Part shown: piece after piece, positions 11,825 to 23,666 of the stretch
Position numbering within the stretch: position 1 is the stretch's first letter
Layout of the letters: each line of letters begins with the position of its first letter
From: Astragalus membranaceus
Taxonomy: Eukaryota; Streptophyta; Magnoliopsida; Fabales; Fabaceae
Assembly (NCBI GenBank): GCA_039519185.1
Contig: CM076851.1
Coordinates: 53,612,751-53,676,750, forward strand
DNA length: 64,000 nt
Direction of reading: 5' to 3'
Translations under genes and position numbers: made by a program
Notes under the pieces: model-generated
What the model was told of the DNA's origin: nothing
What the model saw: the letters and a program-made list of their open reading frames with translations, nothing else
Databases searched by the model: none

Positions 11825-13064
11825 TATTTGTATATTACTAGGAAATATGAAGGGTTTCCGGATTTCGAGTAAAATAGAAATAAAGATTAAAGGACACTAA
11901 TTTTGTCGAACCCCTTTTTTTTTTGAGAAATTCATGAAAAATTGGATTTGCATAGAACAAAAGTAAATAGGGATCACCGGGGATCTGAAGGAGTACTGGG
12001 GCTTTGATGGTCTAATTCGCAGTCGATGCTTGGCGCATTGATTGGAGTTAAACTGAAGGACCGACGGGGGTCTGAAGGGCATGCCTAAGCTTGATGGACC
12101 AATAGGTATGATGGAGCGCAAACTAGCAATGGTACTAGTAAAACGGTCTGCTTGGGGGGTGGCCTTTTTCGAGCGGCCATGGGGGCAAGGTCAGGTCGTT
12201 GACCTGATTTGCGCACCTCGAAGGACATGCACTGTGTTTTCTTTTAGGCGGGCACAGCTAGTCTGAAGGACCTGGGGTCGGATGATTCGTCGCGCTCAGT
12301 GTCGACATAGTGATCTGAAGGTAGAGTTCGAAGCCGTTACTTTGACATGTTAATTCGAACTGAACTGAAGGACCTGGGGTCGGCTGATCCGTCGATTGCT
12401 CGATAACGCGACGTGCGATCTGGATTGAAGGACCATTGTTGGTCTGAAGGAGCGCTTGGGCTCTGAAGGACCACTGGGGGTCAAAAGGACTGGTGCTAGT
12501 GCTAACATTATAATTTTAAATTTATCTCGACCGTTGAAAGCAATCTATATTTGAACCCCTTTAAGGATGCAATGGATGATGTATGCGTGCATGCAGTGTA
12601 ACCATGCGCAATGATCAGTATCTGGTGGTATGATGAATGAAATGTGGAATGGTTTTTTCTTTTTGTTTTTTTCTTTAGTTCTTTTCCTTTTTTTTATTCT
12701 TTTCGCTCTTTTGCTCTTTCTTGACTCTTTTTGCTGTTTTGCTGATCTCGTCAACTTGCAGGGCTCTCGACGGGAGATATGGGGGTTGCCCAAAGTAGTG
12801 GTACTGAAGTGCGGGCTGTTGTTATCATTCGTCTTTTGAAGTGATCCTGCATGTATTTATTTTTTTGCAATTTTATTTATGAGAGATCGCCTCCTTTGTG
12901 TGATTCTTAGAAATTTCGTAATAATTTGTAATGTCATTATTCATGCACATGTTTCACAATTCAGTACCACTTACCATAAAATGTCATTTCAAATCAAGTG
13001 AGAATAAAGAAGAAGGGAAAGTGTTTGACATTAAGACTGGAGCCGAGTGTGCGGAAAGGACACT
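11825..13064 (-). mobile_element. 3' internal region of element A, with CTGAAGGA repeats
   Basis: Between the polypurine tract and the MULE insertion lies non-coding element sequence. From about 11985 to 12495 the motif CTGAAGGA, often followed by CC and a G-rich stretch, recurs about eight times at irregular spacing, which suggests an eroded tandem array. A pyrimidine-rich tract follows at 12655-12735. No reverse transcriptase or integrase is present, so gag-pol has been lost by deletion. Confidence 0.55.
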
Positions 13065-14501
13065 GGCTTGAGGGCTACGGCTTGTAGTACTAAGCCATTT
13101 GCTTAGTAATAGTTACTAAATCGTTACTAGCCATTGGATTGACAAAATTTCAATGAAATTCAATCTAATGGATAGTATTTAATAAGGGTATTTGTGTCAC
13201 ATCCTTTTTTTTGTGTTTTAATTACATTAAATAAATTATTAAATGTGCCTTTTTTTTAGGGATTATTAAAACAAATCATTTTTTTACTCATTGATTTTCT
13301 ATTCCACTATCTTCTCTCTCACAAAACTATCTTCTCTCTCTTACATCTGTCACGTTATTTTTCTTCTTCTTATTATTCTTCTTCTTCTTCTTCTTTTTCT
13401 TCTTCTTCTTCTTCTTCTTTTTCTTCATGTTACATATATCTTTCTTTATTTTTCACCCAAAAGAAGCCTAAAAACGCACTCACGCCAAAAAATAAGACGC
13501 CCACGGGTGTTTAAAAAACGGACTCCGTTGATCCACGCCATTGAAGCACGCTCTTCCTTTACACCATTGATCATGTGTCTCGTTATGATGTTGATGAACA
13601 TGGGACTAAAATCAGTTTTTCATCGTTACTTGCGCGTAAGTCATTTCTTCTTCATTTGTAATATGCATGTACTCTCTCAATCACGCCACTGAGAGAACAT
13701 TTAGGACCAACTACCCAAACTTGATATATTCTGTGGTTTCCACTAACCGAAGTCATATTTTTATTTGGTTAGATCGTACTAACCGAAGTTATCTTATTCC
13801 CTGGCTAGAATTGGACTAACCGAAGTTATGTTATTCCCTGGTTAGAACTGGACTAACCGAAGTTATGCTATTTCCTGGCTAGAATTGGACTAACCGAAGT
13901 TATGTTATATCCTGGCTAGAAATCCACTAACCAAAGTTACGTTATTCCCTGGCTAGAATTGGACTAACCGAAGATATGTTATTCCCTGTCTAGAATTCCT
14001 CTAACCGAAGTTATGTTATCTTTTGGTTAGAATTGGACTAACCGAAGTTATGTTATGTCCTGGCTAGAATTCCACTAACGGAAGTTAAGTTATTCACTGG
14101 TTAATGTCTATTAATAAATGTTCCGTACTTATGTGGTCTTTTTTTGTTTTTGTTGTTGCAGTACAGGGTTGTCAGCATCAGCATGAAAATCAAACCGACA
14201 TGATTGTCTTAGATGCACAAAGTATTATTGATTGCTTTTTATTTTATTTGAATAATTTATTTGCATTGTGAGATGTACATTAATGGGTTTCTAAAATCCC
14301 ATGATTAATGGGTTTCTAAAACTGTTCCTTGATTTTTGCTATTCCTACGTTTTTTTTTCCCGCTATTAGTGGTAGACATTTACTCCAAATCATCCAATTT
14401 TTTAAGGCTTATTTAATTAATATAGTAAATTACCTCTACAACCCTTTAGTAACTATTACTAAGCTACTAGCTTAGTAGCATAAGTCACACTCGGCTTGAG
14501 A
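13065..14501. mobile_element. Non-autonomous MULE-like transposon with 9-bp target duplication
   Basis: The element spans 13074-14492. It is bracketed by GGCTTGAGG (13065-13073) and GGCTTGAGA (14493-14501), a 9-bp duplication with one mismatch. Its ends are imperfect inverted repeats sharing GCTTAGTAATAGTTACTAAA about 25 bp in from each end, with TACTAAGC elements outside that. A 9-bp duplication and long inverted repeats fit Mutator-like elements. The interior has a CTT-rich tract (13365-13425) and a tandem array (13745-14105) but no transposase. It is inserted in the interior of Ogre-like element A. Confidence 0.6.
13745..14105. repeat. Tandem array of a 37-38-bp unit in the MULE-like element
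   Basis: About nine copies of a unit containing CTAACCGAAGTTATGTTATT followed by CCTGGCTAGAATT. The copies differ mainly by single substitutions, so the array is comparatively young. Confidence 0.85.
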
Positions 14502-14652
14502 GCATATCAAGAATTTGAAAGAATTGAAAAGGCAAAAATACTAAGCAGATCTTTTGGTAGTTAGTGTCCTTGAAGTAACAGTGTTGGCCGCCCATATTCA
14601 TGACCTTGATCACTCACTATCCAACTTTTGGAAGTGTTGATTGCCTAAACAT

Positions 14653-16143
14653 TTATTTAGTCCAACTTCCTGGCCCTAATTTTTGCCAGGATTGCCCTTT
14701 TGGGTTTTCAATCCACCGGGTCGCTCTAACTTTTGCCAATGACTTAGTTGCGTTTTCCTCCTCCAGTTTCTGGTTTTTTATGAGCACTTTCTCTAGTTCT
14801 GCCTGTAAACCCTTCTTTTCTTCTTCAGCTTTTGACAAGGCCATCGTGAGTTTATCTAACTCTTCGACAGTGGGAAGGGTAGGTTCAAGTACTTCTTCCT
14901 CAACCCGTAGTGCGCTTCGATAAGGCAATCGGGTGTCTGGGATCCTTTTTTGGAGCCACTGACGAAAGGTGGGTTCCTTATCGCCGCCCCTCTTAGTAAG
15001 CTCTTGTCCTTTGCGGATAACCATATCCCACGCTTGAGAAATCTTCCGGAGCAAGTCAAACTCTTTTGGGCTTCCCTCATGGAGGTAAAAAGGGATTAAC
15101 ATGTCTTCGGTGGGCGGATTTCGCATGGGGTACCCTAGCTGTCTTAGAGTCAGAGAAGGGTTGTAATTTATTCATCCTCTTGTCCCCATGAGTGGGACAT
15201 TTTGAAAGCTTCAACATTGAAAGACTACTGTAGGCCTGTCTTTCCACCATGATGGGTGCCAACGAACCTTGTATTCATGGAGGCCTCTTAGCACTTGCAA
15301 CCATCCACTAGTGTTCATTGACTTCACATCACACCCTCTAGCGTCTTCAATTGGGCCTTCTACTTTAACTTTGTTAACGAAGGCATGGGTGAGAAGCCAA
15401 ACATACAAGGCTTGTAGGCAGCAAGATATCCTCTTTCCCTTTAGCTCACTATAATGAGTGAAAGTACAGTAAGTGTCTGCAAGAATGGCTGGAATTGGGT
15501 TGGATGGGTTTTCCTCATCTTTGAAGGATAGGAAGGCACCAATAGCTGTCGTATCCACATATCTTTCAAGCCGTGGAAATAGAACAATGCCAAAGATGGT
15601 CAAAGCTAAGACTTGTATAAGAGGACCCCAATTTCTAGCATCGGCGAAGGACTTCATGTGACTTTCCAGATACTCTTGCGGGAACCCTACAATGCAATTT
15701 CGGTTTTTCTTTTGGAGCTTCAAACTTTCCTTGCTGATTTGTAACATTAAGGAAAGTTTCTCATCTGTGTAGTAATGCCCCTGATACTGGTAGGGCCTAA
15801 TGTCTCGTTGAGGAAAACCAAGGATCTGCGTATATTCTTCTAGGGTAGGTGCCATCTAGAAATTTTTGAAGGTGAAGCATCTCAAGGAAGAGTCGTAGAA
15901 TTGGCTCAGAGCAACAATGGCATTTGTCTGCACTTCCAACTGTAATAACATAATAATCTTCCCATAAGCTCCATCAAAAGACCTGCGCTCGATGGGCGGC
16001 AACCAACCCGCACATTCTCTTAAGCTCGTCAGATTGGGCTGTTTCACTATAGGGTAGTTCAGGGTTTGGATTGCTTCACCGCTTGATCCCATATTGCCTT
16101 GCTTATGACACAATTTTTTTGAGCCTCTTACAATTCTCGGCAA
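14653..16143 (-). pseudogene. Ogre-type ORF1 (DUF7745-like), broken by three in-frame stops
   Basis: A single minus-strand frame of about 496 codons runs from an ATG at 16143 to a stop at 14653. It is interrupted by in-frame stops at 15856-15858, 15211-15213 and 15172-15174, with no frameshift. The middle part begins near 15855 with MAPTLEEYTQILGFP and contains RNWGPLIQVLALTIFGIVLFP and a W-rich segment near 15240. These are features I associate with the DUF7745 (plant-mobile-domain-like) ORF1 proteins of legume Ogre elements. The C-terminal third is charged and probably coiled-coil (about 14880-14740). ORF1 lies between the leader and gag in Ogre; its biochemical role is unknown. Downstream gag-pol is missing. 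The first stop looks like a CAG-to-TAG change. Confidence 0.75.
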
Positions 16144-16931
16144 ACCTAAATGAGATGAATAACATGCATGTGAGGATTATTTTTTTACATTTTGTGAAAT
16201 AATGATGCTATATGATGGATGAAAGAATGATGTCACGCGTGTTAAAAAGAAAAGTAAAAGAAATTTCTTTTGGTGATTCAACTTTGAGAAAGCATTAACT
16301 ATGTGTCACCTCCTATGTATGTAAAAGGGAAAAAGAAATAAATGGTTTTGATGATTTGATTTTTTTGAGAAAAAAAAAATTATCTGTAATGATGCAGCGG
16401 GTAGGTGAACTGCCCTTGTGTCCTAAACAGGTTATGGCTTATATATAGGTCACGGTCTAGGGTCACTTACGTGATCAATCTCTCAGGTGGCTCTATTCAC
16501 TTCCTCACAAAGGTTTCCAGAGCTAAAATCTCCTTCATGATATGATCCACAACGATAGCGAGCTACCTAGTGTGGGATAGCATGAAAGAGTGAGACTTTC
16601 ATGAGAGTCAGACAGATAAAATCCAGAATGACTGTCACTAATCATCTCCACTCGTCCTAGGTTGCTTTTCAGTCCTGGGTATAAGGCCCCACTCAGAAGT
16701 GTGTGAATAAACATGTGTAAGTGACGTGTGTGGTACGGGCATAATACCTAGACTATCCAAGCTGCAAAAGAAATACAGATAGTAGTACAAAGGTCTTCTA
16801 TCCTAAGGTTCAATAAAGCAATAAATAAATAAATAAAATAGACGGGCAAATATGAACGCTAAGGTAAACAAAGTATTAAATTAACAATAATCTACACATT
16901 TAATTAAATTAGGCTTGACCCTCTTAAATAG
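16144..16931 (-). mobile_element. Untranslated leader of element A
   Basis: From the PBS to the ORF1 start. The part 16420-16931 is recognisably the same sequence as the leader of element C (62021-62520, opposite strand), including the CTGAGTGGGGCCTTATACCC and CTCATGAAAGTCTCA blocks. This ties elements A and C to one family. Confidence 0.7.
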
Positions 16932-16949
16932 TCCTCAGTGAAGTCGCCA
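16932..16949 (-). other. Primer-binding site of element A (tRNA-Arg type)
   Basis: TGGCGACTTCACTGAGGA on the minus strand, 2 nt after the LTR end at 16952. It differs from the element C site (TGGCGACTCCACTGGGGA) at two positions. Confidence 0.75.
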
Positions 16950-16951
16950 AT

Positions 16952-17140
16952 TGTAGTGACCGAAAAATCTGAAAGGAAGGGATTCTCCGTCATTTTGCAA
17001 TGAAGCCGCCATCAATATTTATTAACAGGAAAAACATTGAAAAAAACCTTTATTTTTGAGTTCGGGGGTCGATTATGTGTGGGGAATGTATTAGCACCCC
17101 ACAACATTCTTTCAAAAGAAAGGTTACCATTTAATTTATT
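16952..17140 (-). mobile_element. 5' LTR fragment of element A
   Basis: Only the last ~190 bp of the 5' LTR survive. They match 9069-9255 closely, including GTGTGGGGAA and AGCACCCCACAACAT. Similarity ends near 17140, where plus-strand copia gag sequence begins. The missing ~2.5 kb shows that a deletion or rearrangement followed insertion. Confidence 0.75.
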
Positions 17141-17149
17141 CTGTTCTAC

Positions 17150-17700
17150 AATGAAGGAAAAGAGACGCTGAATACATGAAATCACCAGTTATATTAATAC
17201 CGATAATATATCAACAATTACTGAAAGGACCAAACGATTGTATTAGAATTCAAAGAAAAGTTGTGAGTAAGATTCATTTGGCCCTAGCTCTAGAAATTAA
17301 ATACAATGTGTTGAAGGAGACAACACCAAAGACTCTATGGGAAAATCTTGAGAGCATTTTTGCATTGAAGTTTCGGGGAAATAGCCTTTGGTTGAAGATG
17401 GAGTAGTCAATTCAAAATGAAGATGGGAGGAGATCTTCATGACCAGATTAATGCATTTAACCAACTAGTATATCATTTGATAAATGCAGATAGTAAAATC
17501 TCCGATGAGGAGCAAGTGTTGATCTTGTTGGAATCACTACCAAGTTCCTACAAATTTAGTGTCAAACATTGTAGCGAGGACAACTTTGAAATTGGATGAG
17601 GTGACTGCTACTCTACGAGAAAGAGAAAGAATGATGAGAAATGAGAATTACAGTAATGGAGATCATGCACTAGATGTGGAGGACTCTGAGTGAGGGAGGA
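17150..17700 (+). pseudogene. Ty1/copia gag fragment (UBN2-like)
   Basis: The plus strand encodes a recognisable copia gag segment. It contains KIHLALALEIKYNVLKETTP and LWENLESIF (about 17265-17365). After a stop at 17404-17406 comes GGDLHDQINAFNQLVYHL, then SDEEQVLILLESLPSSY (about 17420-17560). These correspond to the UBN2 region of TNT1-like gag. Premature stops and a shift near 17600 break the frame. No protease, integrase or RT follows; the sequence passes into an LTR-like segment at 17702. Confidence 0.8.
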
Positions 17701-17701
17701 G

Positions 17702-17952
17702 TGATACAGAATCAGAACAACAAATTCAACAAATCCATCCAACTTTGACTCTAAGCCCCTATTTTTGACAATTTTCATTTTGCAAGATTGTGTTTCCATT
17801 AATTATTACTATTACTTCAACTATAATTTGGCCTCTGGGATTAGGATTAGTATAAATGAGGTCATTCCTACATATATTTTCATCCAAGATTGAAGTAAAA
17901 ATAGTGTCTCTTTGAGATAATGAGAGTGAATTCTCTCTAGGCTCCTGAGCCA
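17702..17952 (+). mobile_element. Short copia-type LTR
   Basis: About 250 bp from TGATACAG (17702) to ...GAGCCA (17952), followed after 3 nt by a PBS-like TGGCATCAGAGC. The start is less certain than the end. A gag fragment lies upstream of it and a leader-like segment downstream, so pieces of two copies have probably been fused. Confidence 0.5.
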
Positions 17953-17955
17953 TTT

Positions 17956-17967
17956 TGGCATCAGAGC
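17956..17967 (+). other. Copia primer-binding site (initiator tRNA-Met type)
   Basis: TGGCATCAGAGC differs by one base from TGGTATCAGAGC, the usual PBS of plant copia elements primed by initiator tRNA-Met. Its position next to an LTR-like CA end identifies the preceding segment as a 5' LTR. Confidence 0.65.
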
Positions 17968-18560
17968 AAGATTCTAAATCTGGAGTTGATTATGAGTGAG
18001 AGAATCAACGGAAGTTTGAGTTTTTTTTGCGTGTTCTAAGTGTTAGAGAGCTGCCACCCTTGACACTCCACTTTGCGATTTTTTTTCCGTAAAAGTATCC
18101 CCGCCATTGCATTCGGAAAGCCCAAAAACGGTGGATTAAGGTTTTGTTTTCGAACAGATTCTCCACGCACCGCCACGAGCCTCGCCGGAACACCACCCGA
18201 CACCACGTGCCGACGACACGTCGGCGAAATGTGCCATCTTTCAACCTCTTCCTTTTTGCCACGTGTCAAAGGGAGCTACGTCATCCGCAACATCACCATC
18301 ATTTCCAAAAACTACAGAATTGCCTCAAGCTTTTATGAAATTACAAAATTGCCCCAAGCTTTTCAAAAATTGCTATTTTTTCCCAAACTTTTCTGAATTT
18401 AAAGAATTGTCTCAACTTTCTGACATTGCAGAAAAACCTCCAATTTTTTTGAAACATTGCAATTTTGCCCCTCAATTTTCTGAAATTACCAAATCACCCT
18501 TGTACTCTCAAACTATAATTTGTCTTTGATCAAATGGCTATTTTTCCTTAAAAAATCCAA
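17968..18560 (+). mobile_element. Leader-like remnant downstream of the copia PBS
   Basis: It starts with a possible gag ATG context (17992) that closes quickly. A GC-rich stretch (18100-18260) follows, then several irregular repeats of a TTGCCCCAAGCTTTT/AAATTG motif (18310-18500). No open coding frame that I recognise. Confidence 0.4.
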
Positions 18561-18564
18561 GTTA

Positions 18565-18840
18565 CACTACAACAGAATTGTTAAAAAAGGACGCACCATT
18601 AGTGGCGCTTTTTAAAAAGTGCCCCTTAAACCAAAAATACGGAGGGCCTTTAGAGGCGCTTTTTAAGAAGAGGCGTCGCGCCTCTGATGCCCAAAATACG
18701 GAGGGCCTTTAGAGGCGCCTTTTAAAAAGTACTCCTGATGCCCAAAATACGGAGGGCCTTTAGAGGCGCTTTTTAAAAAGCGCCCCTGATGCCCAAAATA
18801 CGGAGAGCCTTTAGAGGCGCTTTTCAAAAATGTACGTCTA
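18565..18840 (+). mobile_element. CACTA-type terminus with subterminal repeats
   Basis: CACTACAACAG at 18565 looks like an En/Spm (CACTA) terminal repeat. It is followed by four to five copies of a ~60-bp unit containing ATACGGAGGGCCTTTAGAGG and GCGCTTTTTAAAAAG. Dense subterminal repeats next to CACTA are typical of the superfamily. I found no matching ...TAGTG end to the right, so the element is probably truncated. Confidence 0.5.
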
Positions 18841-19233
18841 GAGCCTCTTGACAAGAGCAACATCCGCATCCAAGGTAGACGTACTTTTGAAATGGACATA
18901 GATTATAATCTCTCAATAGATTTCCATCTCTAGAGCCTCTTTCATTCTTACGAGAGGTATGGTAGATCCAACTCAAAGGTAAAGCTATTACAAATTTACA
19001 ATTCTAGTTTTAGGTTCAACACCAAAATAATATTTGTTGTTAGTCTTATCAAACAAGAACTTCACTATAACTTTCTCATTCTAGGACAAAGTTTCTCAAC
19101 TAAAATTTGCTTTAGGTATCACTTAGTAAAAGAGATATTTGGGCTGAAAATGGGTGTCGCGAATTTTCTTAAATAGACATTTTGTTTGCAATTTTATAAG
19201 TAATAAATATAATAATTATTTTTTACCTAAAAA

Positions 19234-19277
<44 letters not shown>

Positions 19278-19695
19278 GTTATAATTATGGTGCATCATAA
19301 ACCAATTATAAGGATGATTCATTATGGAGTTACACAAAACTTGTCTATTCATTGTCTATTTGTATTTTACTATTAATGTTTATATGAATATAAGTAAGTC
19401 AGAACAAAAGTTTCTTAATTTAGTAATGAGGTGTCCATCTTCCAGTAGTAATCAAGACAATTGAATCCTTTTGGGACAGAGACAGCCACTAGTTTGTGAA
19501 GACTTTAGGAGAGATGAAGTTCCCTTAATTCCAACTTACCTATGCAGAAGCAAAAAAAAATATATTCTGAAGTCTACTTGGTGTTAGTAAATTACTGGGG
19601 TTTAAGACCGTTAAATGAATCAAGGCAGAACTTTGAAGATTGACTTACCTAATGTCAATAACTCTGCATGATAACAAATCCAACCATCCCCGCAA
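18841..19695. other. Intergenic, nothing recognised apart from a microsatellite
   Basis: AT-rich sequence with an (AAT)n microsatellite at about 19236-19286. No gene, terminal repeat or RNA signature seen. Confidence 0.5.
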
Positions 19696-20352
19696 TGGTG
19701 TTCGCGGCGCGGTTTGGTTCGGTTTTGAGACAAAAAGTGAACCGAACCGCAAGGTAAAACTACATGCGGTTTGGTTTGATTCGGTTGACTTCCTAAAAAA
19801 AAAACCAAACCAAACCAAACCAATGCAGTTTGGATTGGTTCGGTTGGTTCGGTTTTTTCCGAGACAAAACATAATTTAAAACGGAGTTAAAATTAATTAA
19901 AATAAAAAACGGCTAACATAAATCTTTAAGAAAAAAACTGCTCAAATATATGTAGTATATACATTACTTTCTTTTAATTCTTTTAAGATAGCTGCAACCT
20001 TGTTTAAAAGAATTTGAATTAAATGTTTTATTGTAATTTTTAAATATATTATAACAATATGGATTGTTTGTAAGTGAGTCAAGAAATCAATTGGATTTGG
20101 GCTAATAAGTGAGTGAGAGTTGAGTTTTAGTTGGATTTGGACTAATAAGTTAGTAAGGAAAGTTGTAAGTCAATAAACCTTAGTGTTACTTGCAGTTTGG
20201 TTTGGTTGGTAGAACAACACCGCGGGCCAAACCAAACCGTGCAATTGATTAAAAAAACCGAATAGATTTGCGGTTTGCGGTTTTTTATGGTTTTCGGTTT
20301 GGGTTGGTTCGGTTTACGGTTTTCTATTGGGTTGATTCAGATTTGAACACCT
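19696..20352. mobile_element. MITE-like repeat rich in GGTTTGGTT
   Basis: Both ends carry many inverted copies of GGTTTGGTTCGG (19709-19855 and 20190-20335), with AT-rich sequence between them. The outer edges read GGTGTTC and GAACACC, a short inverted repeat resembling hAT-type MITE ends. A clear target duplication was not found. The purely repetitive reading frames are not genes. Confidence 0.5.
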
Positions 20353-20514
20353 CCACATATATCAAAGACTTCCGCATAACGCCAGACCCTAAACTTTCAC
20401 ATTCAAACCAACTCGATCAGAACTATGAAACATCAAACAAGAATGACAGACATATATTATCACGAATTATAATTAATATTAATATTGATTATATAAACCA
20501 TATTATTACAAAAC

Positions 20515-20600
20515 AAAGTTGGTCCCGTTGGTAATGATGCAGTTCTTATTCTATCAAAACACACAAGATTCAAGTCAAACTTTTTTTTGTGAATTTGCGC
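20515..20600 (+). mobile_element. Possible SINE remnant
   Basis: A pol III A-box-like TTGGTCCCGTTGGTAATG (20518) and a B-box-like AGATTCAAGTC (20567) are about 45 bp apart and are followed by a T-rich run. This spacing fits a tRNA-derived SINE head, but the A-box match is imperfect. Confidence 0.35.
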
Positions 20601-22078
20601 GCAGTTGGAGAGACTAGTTACTCGAGCCGGGTAGGACTACAATGAGCGGTAAAGCTCTCCCTCAAGAAATCTCAAGAAATTTAACGCTGCTACATTCTCA
20701 AGTCACAAACTTTTATTTATTACAAAGTTGTAAATTTTTGAAATTGTCAAAAATGCTAAAAATATTTAATTAATTAGATTACGATTTTTTTAAAAAAAAT
20801 AATAAAATGCTTAATTTACTGACATTTAAATTGTCATAATCATAACTTAAAATTTTTTATGAATATTTGAAACTATTTCATACTTATTTAAAAAAATGTT
20901 TATTATTTGTATGAATAACAAAACTTCTAAAAAAAATTTCCAATAAAAACTTATAAAACATTCAAATACGAGCAAGGAGTGGATGTGAATGAAAAAGAGT
21001 AAAGGGACAAATCTCACCAAAAAAAAGAGTAAAGGGACAAATTGGTTATCAAAAACTATCTCAAGGGACAATTTAGTCCATGAGAAGAAAATTTAATTAA
21101 GCAAAGAATTGTCTTCAATATAGCATGGAGGTGTATAAAGAAAAAGGAGGGGGTGCAAAAAGCAAACATGTTATGCACACCAACACCAACACCAACTTAT
21201 CATACCCTAACTAAGCATTAATCGTAATTCGTTATTGCATCAACTACTGGTGATACACCTTTTCATCAAATTATAGATAACTTGTCTATTTATTTTATAC
21301 TCAAAAAAGTTAACTACAGATAGTAAAAGATCATTCACCCACTAAACAGTGTATTTTCACCTTTCTTCTCGTGGTCTTCTACTTGAAAATAACACCTTCA
21401 AAATGATTAATCGCGTGTATCACAAGTAATTCACTTCTTGTTCACACCATGACACCGAAACTATCATCCTGCCAAATAAGCTAGGAGGAAAAAGAAAGAT
21501 GCAAGAGCACCAAAGTTGCCAGATTGAGATACATATTCACCAAAACTATTGATACAAAAAATTGTAGGCTAACAACATCCTTATTGACTTAAATCTTGAC
21601 TAGCATTCACACTTGATTCTTAACCAGAAAGTCTTTTCCTCATGCTACAAAATTTGGCACACACGACATGACTCATGTGGCCTGCATAAAATGACCAGAA
21701 AACATCAATTTTACAAAGGCAATGTGCCATATGGCCTAAAGGAATGATGCCATTTCAAAGTCTAAATAAGCATAGGAAGCATCCTTTACATTTTATAGCC
21801 GCTTCATTCGAGTTCCTCCTGTCTGAGATGAATTCCTCGACGCATACAAAAACCGTAGTAGAGTGAGGATTTTTTCAATTCATGCAAATTTTTAGCAGGA
21901 AAGAGAAAGACTCATCAAATAAAATAATAATATTATGTTAATTGAAGGTCTTTCTCTCTCATACCAGAAACTTCCAGTGACTAAAGAGAATCCAAACTCA
22001 TCATAGTAGTATTTCGAGTGAGGATTGCTCGCACACCTTAGTAGTGTGAAGAAAACTCCTCTAAGTTTGTGTGTAAAT
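20601..22078. other. Intergenic and RECA3 downstream region
   Basis: AT-rich sequence without recognisable genes. The part nearest 22078 should hold the 3' untranslated region of the RECA3-like gene. No clear repeat boundaries were seen. Confidence 0.5.
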
Positions 22079-23560
22079 TCAAGCTTCTACAGCAGCAGCT
22101 GCTTCATCAGCAGAATCAAGTGATACCAATTCTTCTATGATATCTCCAACCATCACTTGTTCCTCTGGTGCAATTTCTGTCTCAGCATTGAGAAGCTTTT
22201 CTCTAAGCTTTGTTGTTAAGTCTTGCACACCATCACCATTGGCCAGGAAATTCTTTAGTGCATCCTTACCATGAAAATTCCGGCCATTGTATTCATAAAA
22301 CGAACCGCTTTTCTTAATGAGTTTGTGTTTCACACTCAACTCTATAATCTCTACTTCTTTACATATTCCCTTGCCAAACTCAAGCTCAAACTGTGCAGTT
22401 TTAAATGGTGGGGCATGCTTGTTCTTTACAACCTTGACAAGAACCTGGCTTCCTACCGTCTGCGATGTAAAATACCGTAAAGTATAACTAACAATTCATG
22501 CCAAAAGTTAGACCTTAATGCATTCACAGAAACCTTAATATTTGAACAGGCATGGCAATAGTAAAGCAAGAACCAATAGAAGAGAATTGATAGATGATTT
22601 ATACCTCTTCACCCTTCTTTACAAATCCTACTCTTTTGATGTTTAGCCGCACAGAAGAATAGAATTTCAATGCATTACCACCACAGGTAACTTCAGTAGG
22701 CCCACCAAATCCCCCAAAAGTAGAAATCTTTGACCTCACCTGGAGAAGCATGCACAATAGTTCACATAATTAAAAGACAAACATCTCCCTCAGGTAATTG
22801 TATAAGATGGGTTAATTATACCAAAAACAGAAAATTCATATATTCTTACACTACATAAACAAGAGAAGATAATAAACGCATGTCAAGAACATCCTCAGGA
22901 CCAAACAGCCTACGCCTTTTATGAATGCTAAAAGTAAAAATAAAATGATATCCACAACATGTCTATAAAAAAGTTTTTATGACAGCGCAATTGTATTCGC
23001 GGCTGTAGCTTATACCTGGTTTATAAAAATCAATATACACTGTGAAAGTGACAAGGAGTGACACAGTTTTCTAAGTGCCTGGCTCATCAACCTAGCTTGC
23101 ATTGCCATGTGAGCATCACCCATCTCACCATCAAGCTCACCTTTAGGAACAAGAGCAGCCACCTAATGGCAAAAAGCTAAAGACATTAACTCAACTATGG
23201 GAAACAAGATAATCTAATCTAAACCATATCAAAAGAAAAAAGAAAAAATAGGAAAAAAATAAGAACTTGTAAAATTAGGTCAAGTTTCTTAGCCAAAAAA
23301 AAAATTTGTTGCTTCCATATCAGGATTCACATCACACTTTTAGGGTGCGTTTGGATAACAGAAGGAAAGAAAGTAAGAGGAAAAAATGTTGAAGGAGTGA
23401 AAGTGAGTAGAAAGTGAGTGGAAAGTGAGATGATTTTTTGGTTGTTTGGTTGGGTTGAAAGTGTGTAGAAAGTGGGTGGAAAGAAAGAGATATTTTTGGT
23501 AAATGACAAAAATATCCTTATATATAAATGTAATTATATTTTTTCACTAAATAGTTGTAA

Positions 23561-23593
<33 letters not shown>

Positions 23594-23617
23594 TTTTAAT
23601 ATATTTACTTATTTAAT

Positions 23618-23666
<49 letters not shown>

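Noticed and set aside
20268..20534. Plus-strand open frame at the right end of the GGTTTGGTT repeat
   Set aside because: It is made of MITE-like repeats and AT-rich sequence without any protein motif.
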